This document shows, in pieces, positions 44,320 to 52,989 of a DNA stretch of 64,000 bases; position 1 is the stretch's first letter; every line of letters starts with the position of its first letter. The stretch comes from Flavobacterium sp. (GTDB lineage: Bacteria > Bacteroidota > Bacteroidia > Flavobacteriales > Flavobacteriaceae), in the NCBI GenBank assembly GCA_018401995.1, contig JAGYJR010000004.1, forward strand, positions 1 through 64,000, read 5' to 3'. Below the pieces are notes generated by a model. That model was not told the origin of the DNA. It searched no databases and was given only the letters and a program-made list of their open reading frames with translations. A program made the position numbers and the translations under genes.

Positions 44320-44933
44320 CTAATTTAGATTATATTTCCTCTTTTCTGTTATGATTGGTTCAACAAAGTATTGAATGTTGTTGATATAAATTGTAATATT
44401 TTTAAAAATAATTATGTCTTCATCTTCCAAGTTTTCAAAGTAATATTTTGCTTTTTCATTAAACCTTTTTCCTTTAAAATATTCATTAATTAAAATTTTA
44501 TCCTTTCTAATTATAATTAATTCATATTCCACTTTAGAATTATCAAAATTCAAATCAACTTTTTTAGATTCTACTGAAATCCCATTCGCTCTTGTTAATA
44601 ATAAATTATCTTCTTTATCAACAGGAGCCATTATTCTTGCGCTTAAATTAATATTATCAACGTTTAAATAAATTTTATTTTCTTTGTTTTTTGGAATTGA
44701 TTATTTTTATTTCAAGTAAACCAGTTTTTTGGTATAATTGTAAAATAGCAATTTTCGCTTTTAAAAACTTCTCCTTCAACTTCAATAAAGAAATCTTTAC
44801 ATTTTGTGTTTTCTATACTTATATCAACAGCATTTGCAATCCCTGCATATAATTGATTGTTTAATGGTGTTGAAACTACGATTACTTGTGATGTTGCTAA
44901 AAAAGGAAATATTAGAAAAATGTAAAATTTCAT
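44320..44933 (-). pseudogene. Secreted GldM C-terminal-like protein, broken by two A-tract frameshifts
   Basis: 44933-44712 encodes a signal peptide and IVVSTPLNNQLYAGIANAVDISIENTKCKDFF, then runs out of frame at CCAAAAAAC (44730-44725). A second frame gives TGLLEIKIINSK up to another AAAAAAC (44692-44687). A third then reads NKENKIYLNVDNINLSARIMAPVDKEDNLL and continues to 44320. Removing one A from each A6 tract restores a single protein of about 200 residues. NQLYAGIANAVDI and KAKYYFENLEDEDIIIFKNI resemble the C-terminal domains of GldM. Similarity is judged by eye and is modest. Confidence 0.65.
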
Positions 44934-45230
44934 AATTTATTTATAATGTGAGTGAATCCTAGTGTATGTTCCAAATTTACAATTTTAAAGTCAACCTTCA
45001 TAAGTTTTTGTTTTAATTTTACTTATATTTTATTGTTTGTATTTTGCTAAATCTATTAAATTGCTATTATATTCACAATTTTAAACAAAATTGAAATCCT
45101 TAAATTATACATTTTATAAAAAAAACATAAAATTTCAGTATTTTTCATATTTATTATGCGCGCATAGTTTTTTATTTGATAATTTTTAGTAAATTCGTGG
45201 CGTTATTATTCACTTATTTAAACAGAAAAA
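44934..45230. other. AT-rich intergenic region before etfB
   Basis: About 300 bases without a plausible ORF. It holds the divergent start regions of the broken gene and etfB. TAAATTCG at 45191-45198 is a weak promoter-like element before etfB. Confidence 0.45.
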
Positions 45231-45977
45231 ATGAAAATATTAGTTTGCATTAGTCACGTACCTGATACTACATCAAAAATTAATTTCACCAATGGTGATA
45301 CGGAATTTGATACTAATGGTGTTCAGTTTGTAATCAATCCAAATGATGAATTTGGTTTAACTAGAGCTATTTGGTTTAAAGAACAACAAGGCGCTTCAGT
45401 TACTGTTGTGAATGTTGGTGGAGCTGACGCAGAAGCAACTTTAAGAAAAGCCTTAGCTATTGGCGCTGACGAGGCTATTAGAATTAACGCTAACCCAACA
45501 GACGGAATGTTTGTTGCAACAGAGTTAGCAGCAGTTGTAAAAGCTGGAAATTATGATTTAGTAATTGCAGGTAAAGAATCGTTAGATTATAATGGTGGAA
45601 TGGTTCCTGGAATGTTAGCAGGATTATTAGGTTTCAATTTCGTAAACTCTTGTATTAATTTAGATGTTAATGGATCGGACGCAAAAGTAACGAGAGAAAT
45701 CGACGGTGGAAAAGAAACAGTTTCAACAACATTGCCATTAGTTATTGGTGGACAAAAAGGTTTGGTAGAAGAAAAAGATTTACGTATTCCAAATATGCGT
45801 GGTATCATGATGGCAAGAACTAAAGCTTTGGATGTAAAAGAACCAACAACTACTGAAACAGCATCGAAAGCGGTTAAATTTGAAAAACCAGCTGCAAAAT
45901 CTGCTGTAAAATTAATCAGTGCAGATAACATTGACGAATTAATCGATTTATTACACAACGAAGCAAAGGTTATTTAG
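45231..45977 (+). CDS. etfB: Electron transfer flavoprotein, beta subunit
   Basis: A 248-residue EtfB/FixA protein: MKILVCISHVPDTTSKINF, VQFVINPNDEFGLTRAIWFKEQ, the family signature region AGKESLDYNGGMVPGMLAGLLGF, and TTLPLVIGGQKGLVEEKDLRIPNMRGIM. It binds AMP and pairs with EtfA to pass electrons from acyl-CoA and other dehydrogenases to the quinone pool. It is separated from etfA by 88 bases of repeats. Confidence 0.95.
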   Translation: MKILVCISHVPDTTSKINFTNGDTEFDTNGVQFVINPNDEFGLTRAIWFKEQQGASVTVVNVGGADAEATLRKALAIGADEAIRINANPTDGMFVATELAAVVKAGNYDLVIAGKESLDYNGGMVPGMLAGLLGFNFVNSCINLDVNGSDAKVTREIDGGKETVSTTLPLVIGGQKGLVEEKDLRIPNMRGIMMARTKALDVKEPTTTETASKAVKFEKPAAKSAVKLISADNIDELIDLLHNEAKVI

Positions 45978-46062
45978 TTTTCAGTTTTCAGTCACAGTTT
46001 TCAGTAAAGAACTAGACTCAAACTACTAACTTTTAAACTTAATTAAAACTTTTAAACTTAAA
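45978..46062. repeat. TTTTCAG and TTTTAAACTTAA tracts between etfB and etfA
   Basis: TTTTCAG units (three within about 30 bases) are followed by two copies of ACTTTTAAACTTAA separated by a few bases. They fill almost the entire gap between the two subunit genes. Confidence 0.7.
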
Positions 46063-46065
46063 ATC

Positions 46066-47034
46066 ATGTCTATATTAATATATGCTGAATCAGCAGAAGG
46101 AAAATTTAAAAAAGTAGCATTCGAATTAGCTTCTTATGCAAAAAAGGTTGCAGATGCAATGGGAACATCAGTAACTGCAGTTACGATAAATGCTGCCAAT
46201 ACATCAGAATTAGGAAAATATGGTGTTAGCAAAGTATTACAAGTTTCAAATGAGCAATTGGCTACTTTCAATGCTAAAGCTTTTGCATCAGTAATTCAAC
46301 AAGCCGCTGAAAAAGAAGGAACAAGTTTGGTAGTTTTATCAAGCACAACGGATAGTTTGTATTTAGCACCGCTAGTAGCTGTTAGCTTAAAAGCAGGTTA
46401 TGCTTCAAACGTAGTTGCTTTGCCAGTTAGCACTTCACCATTCCAAGTAAAAAGAACCGCTTTTTCAAACAAAGCTTTCAATGTAACTGAGCTTACAACA
46501 GCTGTAAAAGTTATTGGATTAGCTAAAAACTCATACGGATTAAACGAAGATGCAGTTGCAACTTCAGAAGAAGCTTTTGCTCCAGCACTTGACAGTAGTG
46601 CTTTTGGTGTAAAAGTAGAAAATGTAGAAAAAGTTACAGGAAAAGTAACTATTGCTGATGCTGAAATCGTAGTTTCTGCTGGTCGTGGAATGAAGGGTCC
46701 AGAAAACTGGGGAATGATTGAAGAGTTAGCTTCTGTTTTAGGAGCAGCAACAGCATGTTCTAAACCAGTTTCTGATATTGGATGGAGACCTCATGGTGAG
46801 CACGTGGGACAAACTGGAAAACCAGTAGCTTCAAATTTATACATAGCAGTAGGAATTTCTGGAGCTATCCAGCATATCGCAGGTATTAACTCATCAAAAG
46901 TAAAAGTGGTAATCAATACAGATCCTGAAGCACCTTTCTTTAAAGTGGCTGACTACGGAATTGTAGGCGACGCATTTGATGTAGTTCCAAAATTAATCGA
47001 AAAATTAAAAGCTTTTAAAGCAGCAAATGCTTAA
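46066..47034 (+). CDS. etfA: Electron transfer flavoprotein, alpha subunit
   Basis: A 322-residue EtfA: MSILIYAESAEGKFKKVAFEL at the start and the FAD-binding C-terminal domain with VVSAGRGMKGPENWGMIEELASVLGAATACSKPVSDIGWRPHGEHVGQTGKPVASNLYIAVGISGAIQHIAGI and INTDPEAPFFKVADYGIVGD. It forms the FAD-carrying half of the ETF dimer with etfB immediately upstream. A terminator follows at 47057-47080. Confidence 0.96.
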   Translation: MSILIYAESAEGKFKKVAFELASYAKKVADAMGTSVTAVTINAANTSELGKYGVSKVLQVSNEQLATFNAKAFASVIQQAAEKEGTSLVVLSSTTDSLYLAPLVAVSLKAGYASNVVALPVSTSPFQVKRTAFSNKAFNVTELTTAVKVIGLAKNSYGLNEDAVATSEEAFAPALDSSAFGVKVENVEKVTGKVTIADAEIVVSAGRGMKGPENWGMIEELASVLGAATACSKPVSDIGWRPHGEHVGQTGKPVASNLYIAVGISGAIQHIAGINSSKVKVVINTDPEAPFFKVADYGIVGDAFDVVPKLIEKLKAFKAANA

Positions 47035-47056
47035 AACTTTAATTACAATAATCAAC

Positions 47057-47080
47057 AAAGCACCTTTTATAAGGTGCTTT
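47057..47080 (+). terminator. Terminator of etfBA
   Basis: AAAGCACCTT/AAGGTGCTTT stem with four-base loop followed by seven T. Confidence 0.9.
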
Positions 47081-47233
47081 TTTTGTGTTTAAACGCAAAA
47101 TTATTTTAGTGTTCCTTATTTTTAAATCAAACTTATAATCAGTTTGTTTATATTTGTAAATTAGTTGAATAATGAACCTCATTTTTACGGAATAATACTA
47201 TTTTTGTGCCGCTAAAATGACAGTAGAAAACCT

Positions 47234-47860
47234 ATGAGCTTAGTAAAATTAACTATAAAAGGAATTTCCTATAGCCAAACGCAAAATGGCGCTTACGCAC
47301 TAATCTTAAATGAGGTAGATGGCGAACGCAATTTACCTATTGTAATTGGTGCTTTCGAAGCCCAATCCATAGCTATTGCGTTAGAAAAGGAAATTAAACC
47401 ACCAAGACCACTTACCCACGATTTATTCAAGAGTTTTGCTGACCGATTTGATATTGTAGTCAAACAAGTGATTATTCACAAATTGGTAGATGGTGTGTTT
47501 TTTTCCAGTATCATTTGCGAAAGAGACAAAATTGAAGAAATTGTTGACGCAAGAACTTCTGATGCTATTGCTTTAGCATTACGTTTCAATGCGCCTATTT
47601 TTACCTACAAAAACATCTTAGACAAAGCAGGTATTTACTTGAACATGTCAAACACAGAGGAAAACCCAACTGGAAATGACGACGGTGTGCTTTCTGAACC
47701 AGAAACTTTTGGTAACGAAAGCGATACTTCAGTTTCAGGAACTGATTATTCTGGTTTTACATTACAACAGCTTTACGACAAATTAGACGAAGCGGTTCAA
47801 AACGAAGACTACGAAAAAGCCGCAAAAATAAGAGACGAAATATCTAAAAAAGAATCGTAA
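47234..47860 (+). CDS. Bifunctional nuclease (DUF151) family protein with C-terminal UvrB/UvrC motif
   Basis: A 208-residue protein. Residues 1-135 are the BFN domain: GAYALILNEVDGERNLPIVIGAFEAQSIAIALEKEIKPPRPLTHDLF and DARTSDAIALALRFNAPIF. After an acidic linker, residues about 170-206 form a UVR helical hairpin (LQQLYDKLDEAVQNEDYEKAAKIRDEI). The family was described as RNase/DNase in plants and is widespread in bacteria; the bacterial role is not settled. The UVR motif suggests contact with a UvrB- or Clp-type partner. A nucleoside transporter gene follows after 29 bases. Confidence 0.88.
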   Translation: MSLVKLTIKGISYSQTQNGAYALILNEVDGERNLPIVIGAFEAQSIAIALEKEIKPPRPLTHDLFKSFADRFDIVVKQVIIHKLVDGVFFSSIICERDKIEEIVDARTSDAIALALRFNAPIFTYKNILDKAGIYLNMSNTEENPTGNDDGVLSEPETFGNESDTSVSGTDYSGFTLQQLYDKLDEAVQNEDYEKAAKIRDEISKKES

Positions 47861-47889
47861 CCATAGATTTTACTTAATTCAAAATCAAC

Positions 47890-49554
47890 ATGTTAAAAAA
47901 AATTATATATTTTTCAATTGCTTTCCTTTTTGCAATGAACCTAATGGGTCAAGAAGTAGAATTAGAGAAAAAATGGCAATTACAATCGTCACAAACCGAC
48001 TTTTTAGAGCTTAAAGAAGGCACTTATCAATTGAAATTATCATCGGATAGCTTATTTCAAAAAGGCGATTATTTAATTCAAGATAAATATTTGTTTTTAT
48101 TCGAAAATGGTTCGGATTCTCCTACCAAACGCTTTTTGATTGAAGCACAAACCGATTCTACATTAACCATAAAAAAAGGAGAAAAAGCCTATTCATTTTT
48201 TGCTTCCAATAAAGTCAAAAACAAAGCAAATTCGGGTGAGTTAAAACCTAATGAAGGCATGACCCCAATGGGAATTGGACGAGGCGTTTTAGGAATGCTT
48301 TCTTTATTATTAGTTGCTTTTTTATTTAGTGCGAATCGCAAAGGAATCAACTGGAAAACAGTCGCAATTGGATTAGGAGCGCAGTTAATTTTAGCTATTG
48401 GAGTATTGAAAGTAGGTTTTATTAAATCTGGTTTCGAATTTGTTGGAAATTTATTTGTTTTGGTTCTCGATTTTACTCGAGCTGGAAGTGAATTTTTATT
48501 AGGTGGCATGATGAACGTAGACAGCTTTGGATTCATTTTCTTGTTTCAAGTATTACCTACTATCATTTTCTTTTCGGCTTTGACTTCATTATTATTTTAC
48601 TTAGGTGTAATTCAAATTATTGTTAAAGGATTAGCCACTTTATTAACCAAAATTCTCCAAATTTCTGGCGCTGAAAGTTTATCGGTAGCTGGAAATATTT
48701 TCCTAGGTCAAACGGAAGCTCCATTGATGATTAAAGCCTATTTAGAGAAAATGAATAAGAGTGAAATTCTTTTGGTAATGGTTGGTGGAATGGCAACAGT
48801 TGCTGGTGGCGTTTTAGCTGCTTATATCGGTTTTTTAGGCGGAAATGATCCTGTTTTGCGTTTAGAGTTTGCTAAACATTTACTTGCCGCTTCTGTAATG
48901 GCAGGTCCTGGCGCAATTGTTATCTCTAAAATACTCTATCCACAAACTGAAAAAATCGATACAGCTGTTGAAGTTTCAAGAGAAAAAATTGGTTCAAATA
49001 TTCTAGATGCCATTGCAACTGGAACCACAGAAGGTTTAAAATTAGCCGCTAACGTAGCTGCAATGTTATTAGTTTTCATTGCCTTTATTGCTATGATTAA
49101 TTATACTTTAGGTTGGATTGGCGGTTGGTCTGGATTGAACACAGTTATCGCTAACAACACACCATACAACCAGTTTTCATTAGAAACTATTTTAGGAATT
49201 ATTTTCTCCCCTTTAATGTGGTTAATTGGTGTTGCTAAAGAAGACATGATGTTAATGGGACAATTGTTAGGAATTAAATTAGCCGCATCAGAATTTGTAG
49301 GATATATTCAACTGGCAGAGTTAAAAAATATGGCAAACGATATTCATTTTACGTATCAAAAATCTGTTATTATGGCTACGTATATGTTATGTGGTTTTGC
49401 CAATTTCGCTTCTATTGGAATTCAAATTGGCGGCATAGGTTCATTAGCACCCAACCAAAGAAAAACCTTGTCAGAATTTGGACTAAAAGCTGTAATTGGA
49501 GGCAGTTTGGCGTCGTTACTGTCAGCAACTATAGCGGGAATGATTATTGGTTAA
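47890..49554 (+). CDS. Concentrative nucleoside transporter with extra N-terminal periplasmic domain
   Basis: The 554-residue protein has two parts. Residues 1-21 look like a signal peptide (MLKKIIYFSIAFLFAMNLMGQ), and 22-105 form a small beta-rich domain (DFLELKEGTYQLKLSSDSLFQKGDYLIQDKYLFLFENG). From about 127 onward is a complete CNT/NupC transporter: VAGNIFLGQTEAPLMIKAYL, GGMATVAGGVLAAYIGFLGG, IATGTTEGLKLAANVAAMLLVFIAFIAM and CGFANFASIGIQIGGIGSLAPNQR. CNTs import nucleosides with Na+ or H+. Typical bacterial members are about 400 residues, so the N-terminal domain is an addition. Confidence 0.9.
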   Translation: MLKKIIYFSIAFLFAMNLMGQEVELEKKWQLQSSQTDFLELKEGTYQLKLSSDSLFQKGDYLIQDKYLFLFENGSDSPTKRFLIEAQTDSTLTIKKGEKAYSFFASNKVKNKANSGELKPNEGMTPMGIGRGVLGMLSLLLVAFLFSANRKGINWKTVAIGLGAQLILAIGVLKVGFIKSGFEFVGNLFVLVLDFTRAGSEFLLGGMMNVDSFGFIFLFQVLPTIIFFSALTSLLFYLGVIQIIVKGLATLLTKILQISGAESLSVAGNIFLGQTEAPLMIKAYLEKMNKSEILLVMVGGMATVAGGVLAAYIGFLGGNDPVLRLEFAKHLLAASVMAGPGAIVISKILYPQTEKIDTAVEVSREKIGSNILDAIATGTTEGLKLAANVAAMLLVFIAFIAMINYTLGWIGGWSGLNTVIANNTPYNQFSLETILGIIFSPLMWLIGVAKEDMMLMGQLLGIKLAASEFVGYIQLAELKNMANDIHFTYQKSVIMATYMLCGFANFASIGIQIGGIGSLAPNQRKTLSEFGLKAVIGGSLASLLSATIAGMIIG

Positions 49555-49579
49555 ATTTAACTTTTAAAAAAATAAATTT

Positions 49580-49929
49580 ATGACTCATCATTTTACATGT
49601 TCTAATTGTCATCACGAAAATAAAATTAAAATTTCAACAGGAGATAGAGGAGAGTTTCAAATGAAATTTGGTGATTATGAAGATACTATATGTAATTCAT
49701 GTCATAAAAAAGAAAAACTCATATCAATAAAATTTACGCAGTAGTCTCTCAAAGAAATATAATTTTGGTTGTTTTTTTGGGATTAATTCTAGCTGTATTT
49801 TTTAATGTTTTTTATTCCAAAAATATTAATTGTATCAACTGGTGTTGCGTCATTACCACTTTTGGATTTATGCAAAATGAAAGGAAAATGGCAAACTCAT
49901 TTAATAAATACAAAATTAAAGTAAGATAG
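49580..49929 (+). pseudogene. Decayed zinc-ribbon/membrane protein gene
   Basis: From an ATG at 49580 the frame encodes a 54-residue zinc ribbon (CSNCHHEN ... CNSCHKKEK) ending at 49744. A second frame continues with NKIYAVVSQRNIILVVFLGLILAVFFNVFY, a membrane helix. A third gives ILIVSTGVASLPLL, and the second frame then resumes with MQNERKMANSFNKYKI. Together these look like one small protein with a zinc ribbon, two membrane helices and a basic tail, broken by a shift near 49718 and more downstream. The 54-residue piece alone could still be made as a short zinc-ribbon protein. Confidence 0.6.
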
Positions 49930-49996
49930 TTGTGTTTTTGACATTTAAAAAAATCGACAACTTGAATAAACTCAGAATTCTAAAGAAATATCGCTT

Positions 49997-50821
49997 ATGA
50001 AACAATACCACGACTTAGTAAAACATGTATTAGCAAACGGCAACCAAAAAGGCGACCGCACGGGAACTGGAACATTAAGTGTATTTGGGTATCAAATGCG
50101 ATTTGATTTGAGTCAAGGTTTTCCGATGGTAACTACAAAAAAATTGCATTTAAAATCCATTATTCATGAATTGTTGTGGTTTTTGAATGGTGATACCAAT
50201 ATCAAGTATTTACAAGAAAACGGCGTTAAAATTTGGGACGAATGGGCGAATGAAAATGGCGATTTAGGTCCCGTTTATGGCCACCAATGGCGCAACTGGA
50301 ACAGCGAAGAAATTGACCAAATTACCGAATTAATTGAAACACTGAAAAACAATCCAAATAGCAGAAGAATGTTAGTTTCCGCTTGGAATCCTAGTGTTTT
50401 ACCTGATACTTCAGTGTCGTTTGCAGAAAATGTTGCGAATGGAAAAGCTGCTTTACCTCCATGTCATGCATTTTTTCAGTTTTACGTTGCTGATGGAAAA
50501 CTAAGTTGTCAATTGTACCAAAGAAGCGCTGATATTTTCTTAGGCGTTCCGTTCAATATTGCATCTTATGCTTTGTTTACCATGATGATTGCGCAAGTTT
50601 GTGATTTACAAGTAGGCGAATTCATTCATACCTTTGGTGATGCACACATCTATAACAACCATATCGAACAACTGGAATTACAATTAACGCGTGACTGTCG
50701 TCCATTACCAACAATGAAGCTCAACCCTGAAATTAAAAACATCTTCGATTTCAAGTTTGAAGATTTTACTTTAGAAGGTTATGATCCACATCCACATATC
50801 AAAGGAGTTGTTGCTATTTAG
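49997..50821 (+). CDS. thyA: Thymidylate synthase
   Basis: A 274-residue Thy[69 protein letters not shown], catalytic Cys in [31 protein letters not shown] and GDAHIYNNH. It methylates dUMP using methylene-THF and produces dihydrofolate, which the folA product two genes downstream reduces. The intervening gene encodes a TonB-C-domain protein. Confidence 0.97.
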   Translation: MKQYHDLVKHVLANGNQKGDRTGTGTLSVFGYQMRFDLSQGFPMVTTKKLHLKSIIHELLWFLNGDTNIKYLQENGVKIWDEWANENGDLGPVYGHQWRNWNSEEIDQITELIETLKNNPNSRRMLVSAWNPSVLPDTSVSFAENVANGKAALPPCHAFFQFYVADGKLSCQLYQRSADIFLGVPFNIASYALFTMMIAQVCDLQVGEFIHTFGDAHIYNNHIEQLELQLTRDCRPLPTMKLNPEIKNIFDFKFEDFTLEGYDPHPHIKGVVAI

Positions 50822-50829
50822 AAGTTGTT

Positions 50830-51621
50830 ATGAAAAAAATTATTACTATCCTTTTAGTTATTATTTCAACAAAAGGATACACACAAGAATATCCAGCTTT
50901 ATATGAAAAAATGGATAGTATTGCAGAAAAATCAGTTTTTGGACATGTTTACCGAATTTTAGACATGTGTAATTTTGAATATAACCAACTCGATGCTGTT
51001 CTAATAAAAGAAGAACGAGAGATTTTGGCAACTATGAAATTAGACAGTCTTGGCAAGTTCAAAGTGATCCAAATTAATGATGCAAATAGAGAAATTGCAA
51101 ATAACATTAACGAATGGCTATTAAAAGCCCCTTCTTTACCTTTAGAAAAGTTTAAAGATGCCGATAAATTGTCCTATTTTTCGATGAAATTTGATTTAAC
51201 AAAAAAGAACTATGAAAAATCAAATTACAATGAAATCATCACTATAAAAAATGTAAATACAGACATAAAGAGAATTAGTGAATTAGATATTTATCCATCT
51301 TACGGAAATAAGCCTGAGAAATTTACGAATAAAGAAAAATCAAAAGACAATCTAAATCAGCATATTGCAAAATTTATCAAAAAAGGTTTTAAATATCCTG
51401 AATTCGCATTGGAAAACAATATTCAAGGAAGAATTCAAACCGCATTTATAATAAATAAAGAAGGAAAAATCAGAACTATTATTAGTTGTCATGCCCATCC
51501 GATTTTACAACAAGAAGCCATAAGTATTGTTAGTTCATTTCCAACATTTAATCCTGGAATAAAAAATAGCAAACCAGTTAACGTTGGTTATATGTTTCCA
51601 TTAAACTTCAAACTTCAATAA
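50830..51621 (+). CDS. Secreted protein with TonB C-terminal-like domain
   Basis: A 263-residue protein with signal peptide MKKIITILLVIISTKGYTQ, a charged middle part of unknown fold, and a C-terminal stretch of TonB type: KYPEFALENNIQGRIQTAFIINKEGKIRTIISCHAHPILQQEAISIVSSFPTFNPG. It has no N-terminal membrane anchor plus proline-rich linker as classical TonB has. A role as an energy transducer is therefore doubtful. It lies between thyA (8 bases) and folA (1 base), evidently co-transcribed. Confidence 0.75.
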   Translation: MKKIITILLVIISTKGYTQEYPALYEKMDSIAEKSVFGHVYRILDMCNFEYNQLDAVLIKEEREILATMKLDSLGKFKVIQINDANREIANNINEWLLKAPSLPLEKFKDADKLSYFSMKFDLTKKNYEKSNYNEIITIKNVNTDIKRISELDIYPSYGNKPEKFTNKEKSKDNLNQHIAKFIKKGFKYPEFALENNIQGRIQTAFIINKEGKIRTIISCHAHPILQQEAISIVSSFPTFNPGIKNSKPVNVGYMFPLNFKLQ

Positions 51622-51622
51622 A

Positions 51623-52114
51623 ATGATAACCATAATTGCAGCCGCTTCAGATAACAATGCTTTAGGCAAAGACAACCAATTGGTTTGGCATTTACCAAAT
51701 GATTTTAAGCGTTTTAAAGCCATCACTTCTGGTCATTACATTGTAATGGGAAGAAAAACTTTTGAAAGTTTTCCAAAACCATTACCTAATCGCACACATA
51801 TAATAATTACTAGACAGAAAAATTATGAAGTTCCTGAAGGCTGTTTAGTCGCGAATAGTTTAACCAAAGCTATTGATTTATGTCCAAAAAATGAAGAGAT
51901 TTTTATCATTGGCGGAGGCGAAATTTACAATCAATCTATAGAAATAGCGGATAAAATCGATTTAACTCGAGTACATACCACAATTGAAGCCGATACTTTT
52001 TTCCCAGAAATCGATGCAGAAAAATGGGAATTAACCTTTGAAGAATTTCATACTAAAGACGAAAAACACGAGTATGATTTTACTTTTTTAACCTATATTA
52101 AGAAAAGAAAATAG
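51623..52114 (+). CDS. folA: Dihydrofolate reductase
   Basis: A 163-residue DHFR: MITIIAAASDNNALGKDNQLVWHLPNDFKRFKAITSGHYIVMGRKTFESFPKPLPNRTHIIITR, with the Asp-type folate-binding residue in LPNDF, and IFIIGGGEIYNQSI. It regenerates tetrahydrofolate consumed by thyA, which is two genes upstream in the same unit. Confidence 0.96.
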   Translation: MITIIAAASDNNALGKDNQLVWHLPNDFKRFKAITSGHYIVMGRKTFESFPKPLPNRTHIIITRQKNYEVPEGCLVANSLTKAIDLCPKNEEIFIIGGGEIYNQSIEIADKIDLTRVHTTIEADTFFPEIDAEKWELTFEEFHTKDEKHEYDFTFLTYIKKRK

Positions 52115-52209
52115 ATATTAGAATTTAGAAAATAGACTTTTTTTGAGATTTTCAGAATTTTGTAATTGAATCTTTTGCTTGTTATTGAAGTTGATTTTTC
52201 AACTTGTTC

Positions 52210-52238
52210 TTGAATTTGAATTTTTATCAGTACTTTTG
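52210..52238 (+). promoter_or_regulatory. Promoter of menG-porT
   Basis: TTG (52210-52212), 18 bases, TACTTTTG (52231-52238): full promoter pattern 18 bases before the menG ATG. Confidence 0.78.
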
Positions 52239-52256
52239 TGTTCCAAAATTAATAAA

Positions 52257-52988
52257 ATGTCTGAAAATATAAAACCATACAAAGATTCAGAATTAGGCAA
52301 AAAAGCACAAGTTGCCCAAATGTTTGACACTATTTCTGAGAATTACGATGGACTTAATAGAGTAATTTCTTTTGGAACAGATGCCAAATGGAAAAATAAA
52401 ATCTTAAAAATGGTTTCTGCAAAACAACCCAAATTCATCTTGGATATTGCTACTGGAACTGGGGATTTGGCTATATTATTTGCTCAAACAACTGCTAAAG
52501 AAATTATTGGCTTAGATATTTCTCAAGGGATGCTTGATATTGGGAAGAAAAAAATTGCAGCTCAAAAATTAGATAACAAAATTCAAATGGTATTGGGTGA
52601 TGGTGAGAACATTCCTTATCCTGATAATTATTTTGATGTTATAACGGTAGCTTATGGCGTTCGAAATTTCGAAAACCTGGAAAAAGGATTAAATGAAATC
52701 CTAAGAACCTTAAAGCCTGGTGGTCAATTCATTATTTTAGAAACTTCTGTTCCTACTCAATTTCCTTTCAAACAAGGCTATTATATATATACTAATTTTA
52801 TTATGCCAACTATAGGTAAATTGTTTTCAAAAGACAAAAAAGCTTACGATTATTTATCTACATCAGCACAAAACTTTCCTTTTGGAGAAGTTTTAAACAA
52901 TATTTTGAGAAAAATTGGGTTTATAGAAGTACGAGATTTACCGCAAACTTTTGGTGCGGCAACCATTTATATAGCTTCTAAACACTAG
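52257..52988 (+). CDS. menG: Demethylmenaquinone methyltransferase
   Basis: A 243-residue MenG/UbiE-type SAM-dependent methyltransferase starting MSENIKPYKDSELGKKAQVAQMF at 52257; the upstream in-frame extension overlaps the promoter and is rejected. Motifs are FDTISENYDGLNRVISFG, ILDIATGTGDLAILFA, GLDISQGMLDIG, ITVAYGVRNFENLEKGL and LKPGGQFIILETS. It makes menaquinone, the respiratory quinone of flavobacteria. porT follows after one base, a conserved flavobacterial pair. Confidence 0.94.
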   Translation: MSENIKPYKDSELGKKAQVAQMFDTISENYDGLNRVISFGTDAKWKNKILKMVSAKQPKFILDIATGTGDLAILFAQTTAKEIIGLDISQGMLDIGKKKIAAQKLDNKIQMVLGDGENIPYPDNYFDVITVAYGVRNFENLEKGLNEILRTLKPGGQFIILETSVPTQFPFKQGYYIYTNFIMPTIGKLFSKDKKAYDYLSTSAQNFPFGEVLNNILRKIGFIEVRDLPQTFGAATIYIASKH

Positions 52989-52989
52989 T

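Noticed and set aside
44320..44631. Separate 103-residue gene starting at 44631
   Set aside because: The same frame is open and family-like upstream of that ATG (NKENKIYLNVDNINLSARI), so it is the C-terminal part of the broken gene.
44320..44933. Programmed frameshift (slippery A6) to make a full-length GldM-like protein
   Set aside because: Two separate shifts in the same direction would be needed, and no stimulatory structure is visible. Error or decay is simpler, although resequencing could reopen the question.
52179..52256. N-terminal extension of menG
   Set aside because: It overlaps a full promoter match (52210-52238), and the ATG at 52257 gives the normal MenG N-terminus.
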